A stretch of DNA of 64,000 bases from Thermoflavifilum thermophilum (lineage in GTDB: Bacteria; Bacteroidota; Bacteroidia; Chitinophagales; Chitinophagaceae): positions 620,001-684,000 of the forward strand of contig NZ_FPCJ01000001.1 in NCBI RefSeq assembly GCF_900116565.1, in the 5' to 3' direction. Position 1 is the stretch's first letter; each line of letters starts with the position of its first letter. Below the pieces are notes generated by a model, which had not been told where the DNA came from, searched no databases, and saw only the letters and a list, made by a program, of their open reading frames with translations. A program made the position numbers and the translations under genes. Shown piece by piece: positions 27,122 to 35,794 of this stretch.

Positions 27122-28324
27122 ATGTTCCGGGTGTTTATGTATTTCAAAAATCATCCTTATCCACATGGATGGCAGCAAGCCCCGTGGATGCTGGCTGCAG
27201 GAGTTCGCTATGAATGGAAACCTCAGCCCGAAAGAGCCCTGGAGCAGCTGGCACCTTTCCATGCCACCCATCGCGATTGGATGGTGGGGCATGTAGCCTA
27301 TCCCATGACAGCCTACGTGTGGCCCGGCATTTCTGCAAAGCCTTGTCTTTGCGGATTTCCGGACATTTATTTTTTTATACCCGAAATCCTGGTGTGGGTA
27401 TATCCCGATCAGGTACAGATAGGCATCCATGGTTCCGAAACAGAAGCCAGGCGGATCTTTGAAGAAATCAGCAAAAGCAGAGTCGATCTCCCTCAGCTTC
27501 GCCATCCGCTATCCATTCACCCGGTCTTAACGCGGAAACAATATCTGGATACCGTTCATGCCATCCTGCATCATATTCAACGAGGTGATTGCTATGAGCT
27601 GAATTTCTGCCAGTTGTTTACCAGCGATCCGGTAAAGATTTCGCCCGTTGAAACCTTCATGCAGCTTCCTCCCGCCCCGTTTTCCCTGTGTTATCGGCTG
27701 CACGATGCCTATTTGCTGTGTGCCAGTCCCGAACGGTATTTGCTGAAACGCGACCGGCAAATCCTCATGCAACCTATGAAAGGCACCATCCGAAGAGGCA
27801 GCAATACACAGGAAGATGCTCAATTGCGGCTTTTCCTGCAGCAATCGCCAAAAGAACGGGCTGAAAACACCATTGTGGTAGATCTGATACGAAATGATCT
27901 TTCCCGCACAGCCGTGCCCGGCTCAGTGAAGGTAACCGAATGGCTGAAAATTTATTCCTATCCCACCGTGCATCAAATGATTTCAACTATTTGCAGCGAA
28001 ATGGATACGCCTTATCAGATCGGCGACTTGCTGGCAACTACATTTCCCATGGGTTCTATGACCGGTGCACCCAAGAAAAAAGTACTGGAACTAATCGATC
28101 ATTACGAATCCTGGCCCAGAGGCATATATTCCGGTGCTGCTGGCTATATCACGCCTGAAGGCGATATGGAAATGAATGTCATGATCCGATCATTGCTCTA
28201 TACCCCGGAGGCCCAACGGGTATATTACCATGCAGGATCAGGTATTACCTGTTATTGCAATCCAGAAGATGAATGGGAAGAATGCCTCATAAAAACCAGA
28301 CAGCTCGCAGATATCCGGATTTAA
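27122..28324 (+). CDS. pabB: Aminodeoxychorismate synthase component I type (chorismate-binding enzyme)
   Basis: 400 residues from the first ATG. Chorismate-utilising anthranilate synthase I / PabB family: QRGDCYELNFCQ (about 153-164), ASPERYL (201-207), QPMKGTIRRG (217-226), AENTIVVDLIRNDL, the SMTGAPKKKVLELI signature and GYITPEGDMEMNVMIRS. Lys220 in PMKGTI is the PabB-type lysine (TrpE has Ala there, PIAGT), favouring 4-amino-4-deoxychorismate synthesis for folate. The frame stays open back to 27038, with a sequence (PDSFSFATQLLTWSRMF) resembling the normal PabB N-terminus but no ATG, GTG or TTG, so the true start may be upstream at a rare codon. A possible PabC-like partner is at 50330. 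Confidence 0.88.
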   Translation: MFRVFMYFKNHPYPHGWQQAPWMLAAGVRYEWKPQPERALEQLAPFHATHRDWMVGHVAYPMTAYVWPGISAKPCLCGFPDIYFFIPEILVWVYPDQVQIGIHGSETEARRIFEEISKSRVDLPQLRHPLSIHPVLTRKQYLDTVHAILHHIQRGDCYELNFCQLFTSDPVKISPVETFMQLPPAPFSLCYRLHDAYLLCASPERYLLKRDRQILMQPMKGTIRRGSNTQEDAQLRLFLQQSPKERAENTIVVDLIRNDLSRTAVPGSVKVTEWLKIYSYPTVHQMISTICSEMDTPYQIGDLLATTFPMGSMTGAPKKKVLELIDHYESWPRGIYSGAAGYITPEGDMEMNVMIRSLLYTPEAQRVYYHAGSGITCYCNPEDEWEECLIKTRQLADIRI

Positions 28325-28348
28325 TTAATTGAAATGGATTAAAAACTT

Positions 28349-30304
28349 TCAAGAACCCTTTTCCGTCTCATACACTCGCTTTAACCTGAGATTGGTTACA
28401 GGAGCAATCACCAACGGAAATTTTTCTACTGTCACATAACTGGGGTCCAACCCAAATCCACGTTCCTCAGAGAGACTGATTTTTTTCAACAGGAAATAAC
28501 CACGCATCATCAAACGCTCATAAATGGGCAAATCATTTTCATGAGAAAGAAATTTTTCAATCACAATAAAGCGAAAATCCCCTACTACATTGTTTTTGCT
28601 AAGAGATTCGTAACGACTGGTAATGTTTACTTCTCTGTTTTGCACCATGTCTTCCACTACCTTGCGGAACATAAGATTGATGCGTTGCTCAACCCTGAAG
28701 CCAAGCCTGAATTCAATGCGGATGACTTCATTGGGAATAATTGTATCCACTACATACTCACAAGTATAAGGATCATCCAGTACGTCCACATGCACAAACC
28801 AGTAAATATCGGCACGCTTGGGTTTTTTGTTGAAGATGGAATAGATGATTTTATGTTCAATTTCGCGCGGATGATTGGCGCTGGTCAGGTACACCAGATG
28901 CGTAGCATATTTGGGAATGCTTTGGTCATTGCTCAATTCCTGCAGCAGAGGCAAATAATCTTCCAGCCTGACAAATTCCACGTATCGATTGCGGATTTTC
29001 CGGGATTTATACCACACATACATGACCATAAACAGCAGCCCGCCTACGAAAATGGAGAAATAACCGCCATGTACAAATTTCACCAGGTTGGAAAACAGAA
29101 AAGAAAATTCTATGGTCAGATAAACCACCAGATAAGCTACAATCCACACAGATTTTACACGATGGGTATATAAATATACAGCGAAAAGAAAGGAAGTCAT
29201 AAGCATACATACCGTAATGGTAATGCCGTAAGCCGCTTCCATGGCCGATGAGCGCTGAAACAACAATACGGCAGATATGCAACCGATAAATAACAACAGG
29301 TTGATACCAGGTACGTACAGCTGCCCTTTTTCTTCTGTGGGATAATTGATTTTAAGTTTTGGCCACAGATTTAAACGCATGGCCTCACTTACCAATGTAT
29401 AAGAACCCGAAATCAAGGCCTGGCTGGCAATGATGGTTGCCGCCGTTGCAATCACAATTCCAAAAGGCAAAAACCAGGCTGGCATGATGGCGTAAAATGG
29501 ACTGATATTTTCAGAAATGACTTCACCTTTATGCGACAGTAACCATGCACTTTGTCCTAAATAACTCAGGATAAGACAGGTTTTCACATATATCCAGCTA
29601 AAGCGAATATTGTTTCTTCCACAATGACCCAGGTCTGAATAGAGAGCTTCAGCACCGGTTGTACACAAAAACACGGCGCCCAGTATTAAAAATCCTTTGG
29701 GATATTCATACAATAATTTCAATCCGTAATAAGGATTAAATGCCTTTAATACCGACGGGTTCTGCAGCAAATGAGGTAAACCCACCACGGCCATCATCAA
29801 AAACCACACAAGCATAATCGGGCCAAAAAAACGGCCAATCCATTCGGTGCCAAATTGCTGCACTAAAAACAAAAGGGTGAGGATAAACAATACAATTTTT
29901 ACTGTATCGTCCTGTGGCAGGCCAAGTCCTTCAATAGCAGAAGTGACAGAAATAGGAGGTGTAATTAATCCATCGGCCAGCAATCCCGCCCCACCAATCA
30001 TGGCAAAAATCACCGCCCATTTGGCATGCCGCCTGATGAGGGCATAGAGTGAAAATATACCACCTTCGCCCTTGTTATCAGCCCGAAGCGTGAGAATCAC
30101 ATACTTGATGGTGGTTTGCATGGTTAATGTCCAGATGATAAGAGAAGCCCCTCCAACCACCAGCAATTCCTGTATAGGCTGACCTCTTACAATGGCTGCG
30201 AAAGTGTACAGGGGAGATGTGCCAATGTCTCCGTATACAATGCCAAGCGCAACAAGCAAGCCACCCCAAGTGGCTTTCTGAAGATGAGAAGTTGGTTTGC
30301 TCAC
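28349..30304 (-). CDS. kup: KUP/HAK-type potassium uptake protein
   Basis: 651 residues. Potassium-proton symporter of the inner membrane. The N-terminal signature GIVYGDIGTSPLYTF is at about residues 21-35, followed by roughly 12 transmembrane helices through residue 450 (for example DNKGEGGIFSLYALIRR between the early helices, and GLLADGLITPPISV), then a C-terminal cytosolic domain of about 200 residues, normal for the family. The start is GTG at 30304, the only reasonable one: the nearest upstream ATG runs into a stop after three codons. An exact TAATTTTG element lies at 30339-30346. It is transcribed separately from ftsZ, with a terminator between them. Confidence 0.95.
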   Translation of the reverse strand: MSKPTSHLQKATWGGLLVALGIVYGDIGTSPLYTFAAIVRGQPIQELLVVGGASLIIWTLTMQTTIKYVILTLRADNKGEGGIFSLYALIRRHAKWAVIFAMIGGAGLLADGLITPPISVTSAIEGLGLPQDDTVKIVLFILTLLFLVQQFGTEWIGRFFGPIMLVWFLMMAVVGLPHLLQNPSVLKAFNPYYGLKLLYEYPKGFLILGAVFLCTTGAEALYSDLGHCGRNNIRFSWIYVKTCLILSYLGQSAWLLSHKGEVISENISPFYAIMPAWFLPFGIVIATAATIIASQALISGSYTLVSEAMRLNLWPKLKINYPTEEKGQLYVPGINLLLFIGCISAVLLFQRSSAMEAAYGITITVCMLMTSFLFAVYLYTHRVKSVWIVAYLVVYLTIEFSFLFSNLVKFVHGGYFSIFVGGLLFMVMYVWYKSRKIRNRYVEFVRLEDYLPLLQELSNDQSIPKYATHLVYLTSANHPREIEHKIIYSIFNKKPKRADIYWFVHVDVLDDPYTCEYVVDTIIPNEVIRIEFRLGFRVEQRINLMFRKVVEDMVQNREVNITSRYESLSKNNVVGDFRFIVIEKFLSHENDLPIYERLMMRGYFLLKKISLSEERGFGLDPSYVTVEKFPLVIAPVTNLRLKRVYETEKGS

Positions 30305-30338
30305 GTGCAGTAAATCCCGAGTTTTATGAAACCATACG

Positions 30339-30346
30339 CAAAATTA
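30339..30346 (-). promoter_or_regulatory. Minus-7 promoter element before kup
   Basis: TAATTTTG on the minus strand is an exact TAnnTTTG match ending 34 bases before the GTG start of kup. It lies between the ftsZ terminator (30361-30392) and kup, as expected for an independent promoter. Confidence 0.6.
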
Positions 30347-30360
30347 GGTGATGGATATGG

Positions 30361-30392
30361 AATAAAAGAAAATCCCGGGGTAATCCCGGGAT
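30361..30392 (-). terminator. Rho-independent terminator at the end of the dcw cluster
   Basis: On the minus strand a perfect 8-bp stem, ATCCCGGG / CCCGGGAT (30392-30385 and 30379-30372), with a 5-base loop, is followed by TTTCTTTTATT. It lies 29 bases after the ftsZ stop and ends the 16-kb cluster. Confidence 0.85.
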
Positions 30393-30421
30393 GGAGGCGG
30401 AAAAGACCTGCTTGCCATTGT

Positions 30422-32089
30422 TCAGTCGGGCTTTTTCCCATTTAAAAAAGTATTCAATGTGCTGATAGACGATTTGCCCTGCCCCTGGGGATCGGGTTGC
30501 ACACGAATTCCGGACAGCTGATGCGGATCAGCAGGCGGCAAATCCTGGCTGATAGACAATCCCTGACGAATAAAAGCTGGAATTTCCTCCATTTCTTCAG
30601 AGGGAGAAAGCGGAATACTCAGCTGTTTTAGTTTGGTGATGCGTTCTATATGTTTGGAACGGATGTCGGGATCCTCCAGACTTTCCTGTGGTTTTGTGTT
30701 TGAGGCTGCAGGAGCCGATGGTGGTTCATCTTTATATATCAGCTTCATCTCACCCGGCTGATCCTCGGATAGCTGCTGGGGAGGAGATGCCGGTCTGGAT
30801 TTCGCTGCAGGTGCTTGTGCATAAATACGCGAATGGCCTGCTTGATCGGTAACCGACCTTGAGTAATCCTGGCTTTTTTGTTCGGCCGGTTCGTTGAAAA
30901 GGCTAAGCATGCCGGCTGAAGAGGATTTGCGGGGCACAGGCTGTTCTTCGGGATCAACCAGTTTGGGTGCAAGTGCATCTGTTTCGGGCTTATCCTCGGT
31001 CTCCGGCTTCTCAGATGACTGCGTTTTCCAAAGTTTTTTTTCTTCGTTTTCCTTTCCCAGTACCACTGTAATTTTTTCCTCAGGTGCTTTGGTATGCTCT
31101 TTTTCCCGGAGCTGACGGAGGGGTTTTTGTTCAAATCCTGTAGCGATGATGGTTACTCCAATCTGTTCGCCCAACGACTGATCATAGCCCACACCCAGAA
31201 TCACATCGCATGCATCACCGGCCTGTGCCTGAATGTAGGATTGAATAATATCCATTTCATCGATGGTATGCTCATACTGCCCTTCTGATGAAGTGATGTT
31301 GAGCAATACCCATTTTGCACCGTGTATGTCATTATCATTCAACAACGGTGAACTAAGCGCCATTTCAATGGCTTTCTGGGCACGGTTTTCACCGCCCGCT
31401 GTGGCCGATCCCAGAATGGCAACACCGCCGTTTCGCATGGCTGTGCAAACATCTGCAAAGTCAACATTGATATGGCCATGCTGGTTAATGACATCGGTGA
31501 TACATTTGGCTGCAATAGCCAGGATATTATCGGCTTTGGCAAAAGCGGCCTTAAATGGCAGATTTCCGAATTGGTGACGCAGCTTGTCGTTTGAAATAAT
31601 CAACAGGGTATCTGTATATTCCTTCAGGTTTTGAATGCCCATTTCAGCCTGCTGCATGCGCCGGCGACCTTCATAGGAGAAAGGCGTGGTAACTATGCCC
31701 ACCGTGAGGATGCCCAGTTCCCGGCAGATTCTGGCCACAATGGGGGCTCCACCTGTACCGGTACCTCCGCCCATACCTGCGGTAATAAACACCATTTTGG
31801 TATTCACTTCAAGGATACGCCGGATTTCTTCGAGCGATTCTTCTGTAGCCTGTTTGCCGATTTCAGGATTGGCCCCTGCACCCAGACCCTGTGTCAAAGA
31901 AGGGCCCAGTTGTACCTTGTTGGGAACCGGGCTGTTGGCCAATGCCTGTGCGTCTGTATTGCATACAATAAAATCAACTCCTTCAATACCCAGGCTGTAC
32001 ATATAATTCACGGCATTACTACCCCCTCCGCCGATACCTATCACTTTAATGATGGAGGACTTTTCCTTGGGAAGATCAAAGTAGATCAT
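30422..32089 (-). CDS. ftsZ: Cell division protein FtsZ
   Basis: 555 residues from the ATG at 32089 (MIYFDLPKEKSS, the standard Bacteroidota start); an in-frame ATG at 32131 would add 14 residues. Tubulin-like GTPase that forms the division ring. GTP-binding GGGTGTG is at 107-113, the N-terminal GIGGGGSNAV at 17-26, and the T7-loop region NVDFADVCTAMRNGG is intact. A long charged/Pro-rich linker of about 180 residues follows. An IPAFIRQG stretch like the usual C-terminal interaction peptide sits at about 503-510, but 45 further residues follow, ending STLNTFLNGKKPD; Bacteroidota FtsZ commonly has such an extended tail. It is the last gene of the dcw cluster and is followed by a terminator. 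Confidence 0.96.
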   Translation of the reverse strand: MIYFDLPKEKSSIIKVIGIGGGGSNAVNYMYSLGIEGVDFIVCNTDAQALANSPVPNKVQLGPSLTQGLGAGANPEIGKQATEESLEEIRRILEVNTKMVFITAGMGGGTGTGGAPIVARICRELGILTVGIVTTPFSYEGRRRMQQAEMGIQNLKEYTDTLLIISNDKLRHQFGNLPFKAAFAKADNILAIAAKCITDVINQHGHINVDFADVCTAMRNGGVAILGSATAGGENRAQKAIEMALSSPLLNDNDIHGAKWVLLNITSSEGQYEHTIDEMDIIQSYIQAQAGDACDVILGVGYDQSLGEQIGVTIIATGFEQKPLRQLREKEHTKAPEEKITVVLGKENEEKKLWKTQSSEKPETEDKPETDALAPKLVDPEEQPVPRKSSSAGMLSLFNEPAEQKSQDYSRSVTDQAGHSRIYAQAPAAKSRPASPPQQLSEDQPGEMKLIYKDEPPSAPAASNTKPQESLEDPDIRSKHIERITKLKQLSIPLSPSEEMEEIPAFIRQGLSISQDLPPADPHQLSGIRVQPDPQGQGKSSISTLNTFLNGKKPD

Positions 32090-32152
32090 ACTATTTCTTT
32101 TTTTAAGGTTTGCGCTATTGAATGTAATCATGGTGCGTTTATATGCGTAGGT

Positions 32153-33526
32153 TTATATTGTTTTATCTTCTTCATCCCGGAACAATTCGATGATACCTGA
32201 TTTAATGTTATCCAGAAATGCTCGCAGGCGATTGTTCCGGACAGAGGCCTGCCTTTCTTGCTGATCGGTTGGCTGAGCCTTTTCGGATGAGGCTTGCACA
32301 GATTGTTCTTCATTCATTCCATTGATGCGCTTGAAATGGGCTTCAAAGGCTTCCGGATGATTTTCATAGTCATTCAATCCTTTCAGGATAAGACCGATGC
32401 AGGTTGCATACATGGGTCGCGCCAGTTCTTCAGGATGGCCACTTGCCAGATGTTCATTTGGATACCCAATTCTGGCGCTGAGGCCGGTTACGTATTCGGT
32501 AAGCTGAATAAGATGCTTGAGCTGCGATCCGCCACCCGTGAGGATGATGCCGCCGTTTAAATATTTGCTGTCCAGTCCGATCTGCCGCAAATGATACATG
32601 ACGAAATCCAGGATTTCCTGCATGCGTGCCTGGATGATGTGCGCCAGGTTTTTAACAGAAATTTCCCTCGGCTGTTGTCCGCGCAAACCAGGAATGGTAA
32701 TATAGGCATTGCTTTTGGCTTCATCAGCAAGCGCAGAACCAAATTGCACCTTCATCTGCTCAGCCTGTGTACGCAATACCCCCAACCCATTTTTGATATC
32801 ATTGGTAATGTTCTCACCCCCGTAAGGAATCACCACCGTTTGCCGCAACACCCCTTCATAAAACACAGCCATATCCGTAGTGCCCCCACCAATATCCACA
32901 ATAGCCACGCCTGCTTCCAGATCCTGATCACACATGACAGCTGCTGCAGAAGCAAGTGGCTGCAGTACCAGATCTTTTACGTGCAGGCCAGCCTTTTCCA
33001 CACTTCTGTAAATGTTGCGGATAGCAAGCTTGTTTCCGGTAATGATGTGAAAACTTGCTCCGATTTTGATACCTGAATAACCTACGGGATTGGTAATATT
33101 CTGAAACTGATCAACCGAGAATTCTTGCGGAATTACGTCAATAATCTGATCTCCCGTGGGAATATAGGTTTTATACTGGTCATTGATGAGTTGTTCAATT
33201 TCCTGTTTGGAAATTTCAGATTCAATATCGGTTCGAATCATTTCTCCGCGTGTCTGCAGACTTTGGATATGCTGACCCGCAATGCCCACATATACTTCTT
33301 CAATGATCAGATCCGGATTGGAAGCATAGCAACGCTGAAGGGCTTCCTGAATAGCCCGTATGGTTTGTTCAATATTGAGCACCATACCGTGTTGCACACC
33401 AAAGGAATCGGCTCTTCCAAATCCGAGGATTTCCAGTTTTCCGAATTCATTTTTTCTGCCGGCAATCACTGCAATTTTTGTAGTGCCTATATCAAGTCCA
33501 ACAATGATAGGCGATGGTTTGCTCAT
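32153..33526 (-). CDS. ftsA: Cell division protein FtsA
   Basis: 457 residues. Actin/Hsp70-fold ATPase that anchors FtsZ to the membrane. Phosphate-binding GLDIGTTKIAVIAG at about residues 9-22, the second phosphate loop VDIGGGTTDMAVF near 215-227 and the adenosine motif LTGGGSQLKHL near 330-340 are clear. The C-terminus carries a short linker and an amphipathic helix, LRAFLDNIKSGIIELF, matching the membrane-targeting sequence. Its ATG overlaps the ftsQ stop by 4 bases (ATGA), suggesting translational coupling, and ftsZ follows after 63 bases. Confidence 0.96.
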   Translation of the reverse strand: MSKPSPIIVGLDIGTTKIAVIAGRKNEFGKLEILGFGRADSFGVQHGMVLNIEQTIRAIQEALQRCYASNPDLIIEEVYVGIAGQHIQSLQTRGEMIRTDIESEISKQEIEQLINDQYKTYIPTGDQIIDVIPQEFSVDQFQNITNPVGYSGIKIGASFHIITGNKLAIRNIYRSVEKAGLHVKDLVLQPLASAAAVMCDQDLEAGVAIVDIGGGTTDMAVFYEGVLRQTVVIPYGGENITNDIKNGLGVLRTQAEQMKVQFGSALADEAKSNAYITIPGLRGQQPREISVKNLAHIIQARMQEILDFVMYHLRQIGLDSKYLNGGIILTGGGSQLKHLIQLTEYVTGLSARIGYPNEHLASGHPEELARPMYATCIGLILKGLNDYENHPEAFEAHFKRINGMNEEQSVQASSEKAQPTDQQERQASVRNNRLRAFLDNIKSGIIELFRDEEDKTI

Positions 33527-34428
33527 GGTTCAAAAGGTTTTTGAATATGATGAATAAATACAGCTTTCTGTTCTTTTTCAGGCATCATAGCTACCTGTAA
33601 CTGCTGGCTGTCTGTAACCTGATCAGCGAATTGCATAAGACGCACGTGAGCATCTGCAGGTGTGGATTTCCGGATGGCCATAATCTGCGAAGGCACAGAT
33701 ACATCGACGGTATCATATACCTGCATATATCCTTTCAACAATACCTGTTGATAAAATGCCTGCAAAACCCTGCACTGCAAATCAAATCGTTCAGCATTCC
33801 CGAGTTGAATGACGGGACCAACAGTGGGGATCATCAGCATCCTGCCATCAGGCTGAATGTCAATCTGCTGTACCTGCGCATTCCAGAAACTATCATTCAT
33901 CAGCAAAAGTCCTATTTGCATAAGCCTTTTATTCAACACACTGTCGTGCTGATGATCCAACGAAAACCAACCGGTTACAACAGGCACATCAGGTTGATAC
34001 CTGTCTGAAACAGGAATCTTATGTCCTTGTGTATCGAGGTAAAAAGATGCTCCATTTTTTGTGTACACCAATAGCATAGGTGTTTTTTGTGCATAGCGTA
34101 CATGCAGTTTACCGTGGGTATCGAAAAACAATGTCACATGCTGCATCCACGGATTCTGCTGTAACGCCTGCTCTATTGCATGGAGATCAATTTGATGCAG
34201 CGGTTTCCCTTCCGGATGAAATGTGCGAATGATTTTCAGTATATCATTCACAGAAATAAATTTCGGATATGCATCTGTACGTGCATGCTCTACCACAATT
34301 CCTTTGCAGACGAGTTGCTGATTCTGATGTGCGGCAAACACAAACAACACGATCAGCGCAGCTGACAACAATATGCTTGCGATCAGCCAACCGATTTGCA
34401 TCCGATATGAAACCCCGTTATGCCGCAT
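33523..34428 (-). CDS. ftsQ: Cell division protein FtsQ/DivIB
   Basis: 301 residues from the ATG at 34428, which overlaps murC by 11 bases; a GTG at 34488 would place 20 further residues inside murC and is less likely. Bitopic inner-membrane protein: a short cytoplasmic N-terminus, one transmembrane helix at about residues 12-32, then a periplasmic part with a POTRA-like segment (ISVNDILKIIRTF through PWMQHVTLFFDTHGKLHVRYAQKTP) and a beta-rich FtsQ domain. Identification rests on weak family similarity plus its diagnostic place between murC and ftsA. It links the early ring (FtsA/Z) to septal synthesis through the FtsL-type protein. Confidence 0.88.
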   Translation of the reverse strand: MRHNGVSYRMQIGWLIASILLSAALIVLFVFAAHQNQQLVCKGIVVEHARTDAYPKFISVNDILKIIRTFHPEGKPLHQIDLHAIEQALQQNPWMQHVTLFFDTHGKLHVRYAQKTPMLLVYTKNGASFYLDTQGHKIPVSDRYQPDVPVVTGWFSLDHQHDSVLNKRLMQIGLLLMNDSFWNAQVQQIDIQPDGRMLMIPTVGPVIQLGNAERFDLQCRVLQAFYQQVLLKGYMQVYDTVDVSVPSQIMAIRKSTPADAHVRLMQFADQVTDSQQLQVAMMPEKEQKAVFIHHIQKPFEP

Positions 34429-35794
34429 AGGAGGTAGATTGATAAATCTGCACAATCTCCGGAATAAGTTGATCAATATCACCCGCACCAGCGGTAATTA
34501 ATAGCTTTGGTTTTTTTTCAGAAAGCTCTACAATCAACTCCTTTTTATCCACACAACTCACTTCTGCTTTTTTCATGAAATCACGAATCAGTTCACTGCT
34601 TACACCCGGTATAGGTAATTCCCTTGCGGGATAAATGGGCAAAAGCCATACCCGATCGGCCAGATCCAGACTGGCAGCAAACTCCCTGGCCAGATCACGT
34701 GTGCGCGAATACAAATGAGGTTGAAAAACAACATGCAAACGCTGATCAGGATAAAACTCCTTAGCACTGCTGAGCAAGGCTTTTAATTCCTGCGGATGAT
34801 GTGCATAATCATCTATAAAAACAATATCGGCTCGCTTTAAGATATATTCAAAGCGACGTTTTACGCCCTTGAAATGCTGAATTGCATCTTTGATTTGTTT
34901 GGAATCCAAACCCAGCTGCCTGACTACAGCAATGGCTGCTACTGCATTCTCCACATTGTAAAGCCCGCCTGTCTGCATACATAAATCTTCAATCACCATA
35001 TGCTGAGCCTGCACATCAAAACGATAATGACCATCCTGAATGCGAACATTTGTTGCATAAAAATCAGCTTTCGGATCATGGAGATGATAACTATACGTAG
35101 CTATCTTTTGCCATTCCTCTTCACGTGCAATACCCTTATGATAAATCAGACATCCGCCCGGCTTCAGCTGTTGGGCAAACTGAAAATATGCATCCTGCAT
35201 AGCTTCTTTCGTACCATAAATATCCAGATGATCCGGATCCATGGACGTTACTACAGCTATATAAGGATGCAAATGCAAAAAGGATCGGTCGTATTCATCA
35301 GCTTCTACCACTACCAAAGGCTCTGTTCCTTTCCAGTAATTGGTTTGATAATTGACAGAAATACCGCCCAAAAAAGTATAAGACGTACGCCCGCAATGCC
35401 TGAGTATATGTGCAATCAATGTAGTGGTAGTGGTTTTCCCGTGTGTACCGGCAATAGCGATGGCAGTCATGTTTTTACAGATCATGCCCAGCATTTCACT
35501 GCGTTTGAATAATGGATAACCATGATTTCTGTAATACAGCAATTCGGCATGATCAGGCGGAACAGCAGGTGTATATACCACTACATCAGCTTCCCGATCG
35601 ATGGCATCAATATCTTCATCATAATGAATGGATATGCCTTCCTGTTCCAGCTGTCGGCATAGTGTGGATGGTGTGCGATCATATCCACTCACCACAACAC
35701 CCTGTTCATGAAAATAACGAGCCAGGGCACTCATGCCAATGCCACCAATACCAATGAAATACACTCGCTTAATATCTGCGCTGTTGATTTTCAT
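34418..35794 (-). CDS. murC: UDP-N-acetylmuramate--L-alanine ligase
   Basis: 458 residues from the ATG at 35794, whose ATGA overlaps the murG stop by 4 bases; an upstream in-frame start at 35827 would lie within murG. First amino-acid-adding Mur ligase. Seen: N-terminal Rossmann motif GIGGIGMSALA (about 15-25), P-loop GTHGKTTT at 116-123, EADEYDRSFL for metal/UDP-MurNAc binding, the central NVENAVAA and the C-terminal domain DDYAHHPQELKA and QPHLYSRTRDL. Complete and of normal length. Makes UDP-MurNAc-L-Ala in the cytoplasm. Confidence 0.96.
   Translation of the reverse strand: MKINSADIKRVYFIGIGGIGMSALARYFHEQGVVVSGYDRTPSTLCRQLEQEGISIHYDEDIDAIDREADVVVYTPAVPPDHAELLYYRNHGYPLFKRSEMLGMICKNMTAIAIAGTHGKTTTTTLIAHILRHCGRTSYTFLGGISVNYQTNYWKGTEPLVVVEADEYDRSFLHLHPYIAVVTSMDPDHLDIYGTKEAMQDAYFQFAQQLKPGGCLIYHKGIAREEEWQKIATYSYHLHDPKADFYATNVRIQDGHYRFDVQAQHMVIEDLCMQTGGLYNVENAVAAIAVVRQLGLDSKQIKDAIQHFKGVKRRFEYILKRADIVFIDDYAHHPQELKALLSSAKEFYPDQRLHVVFQPHLYSRTRDLAREFAASLDLADRVWLLPIYPARELPIPGVSSELIRDFMKKAEVSCVDKKELIVELSEKKPKLLITAGAGDIDQLIPEIVQIYQSTSYAA

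Noticed and set aside
30372-30392. CCCGGG-containing hairpin as a regulatory palindrome for kup
   Set aside because: The T-rich tail is on the ftsZ side and the kup promoter element lies beyond it, so it is better explained as the ftsZ terminator.
32090-32131. 14-residue N-terminal extension of FtsZ from the ATG at 32131
   Set aside because: The ATG at 32089 gives the standard Bacteroidota FtsZ N-terminus; the extension is Lys/Asn-rich and looks non-coding.
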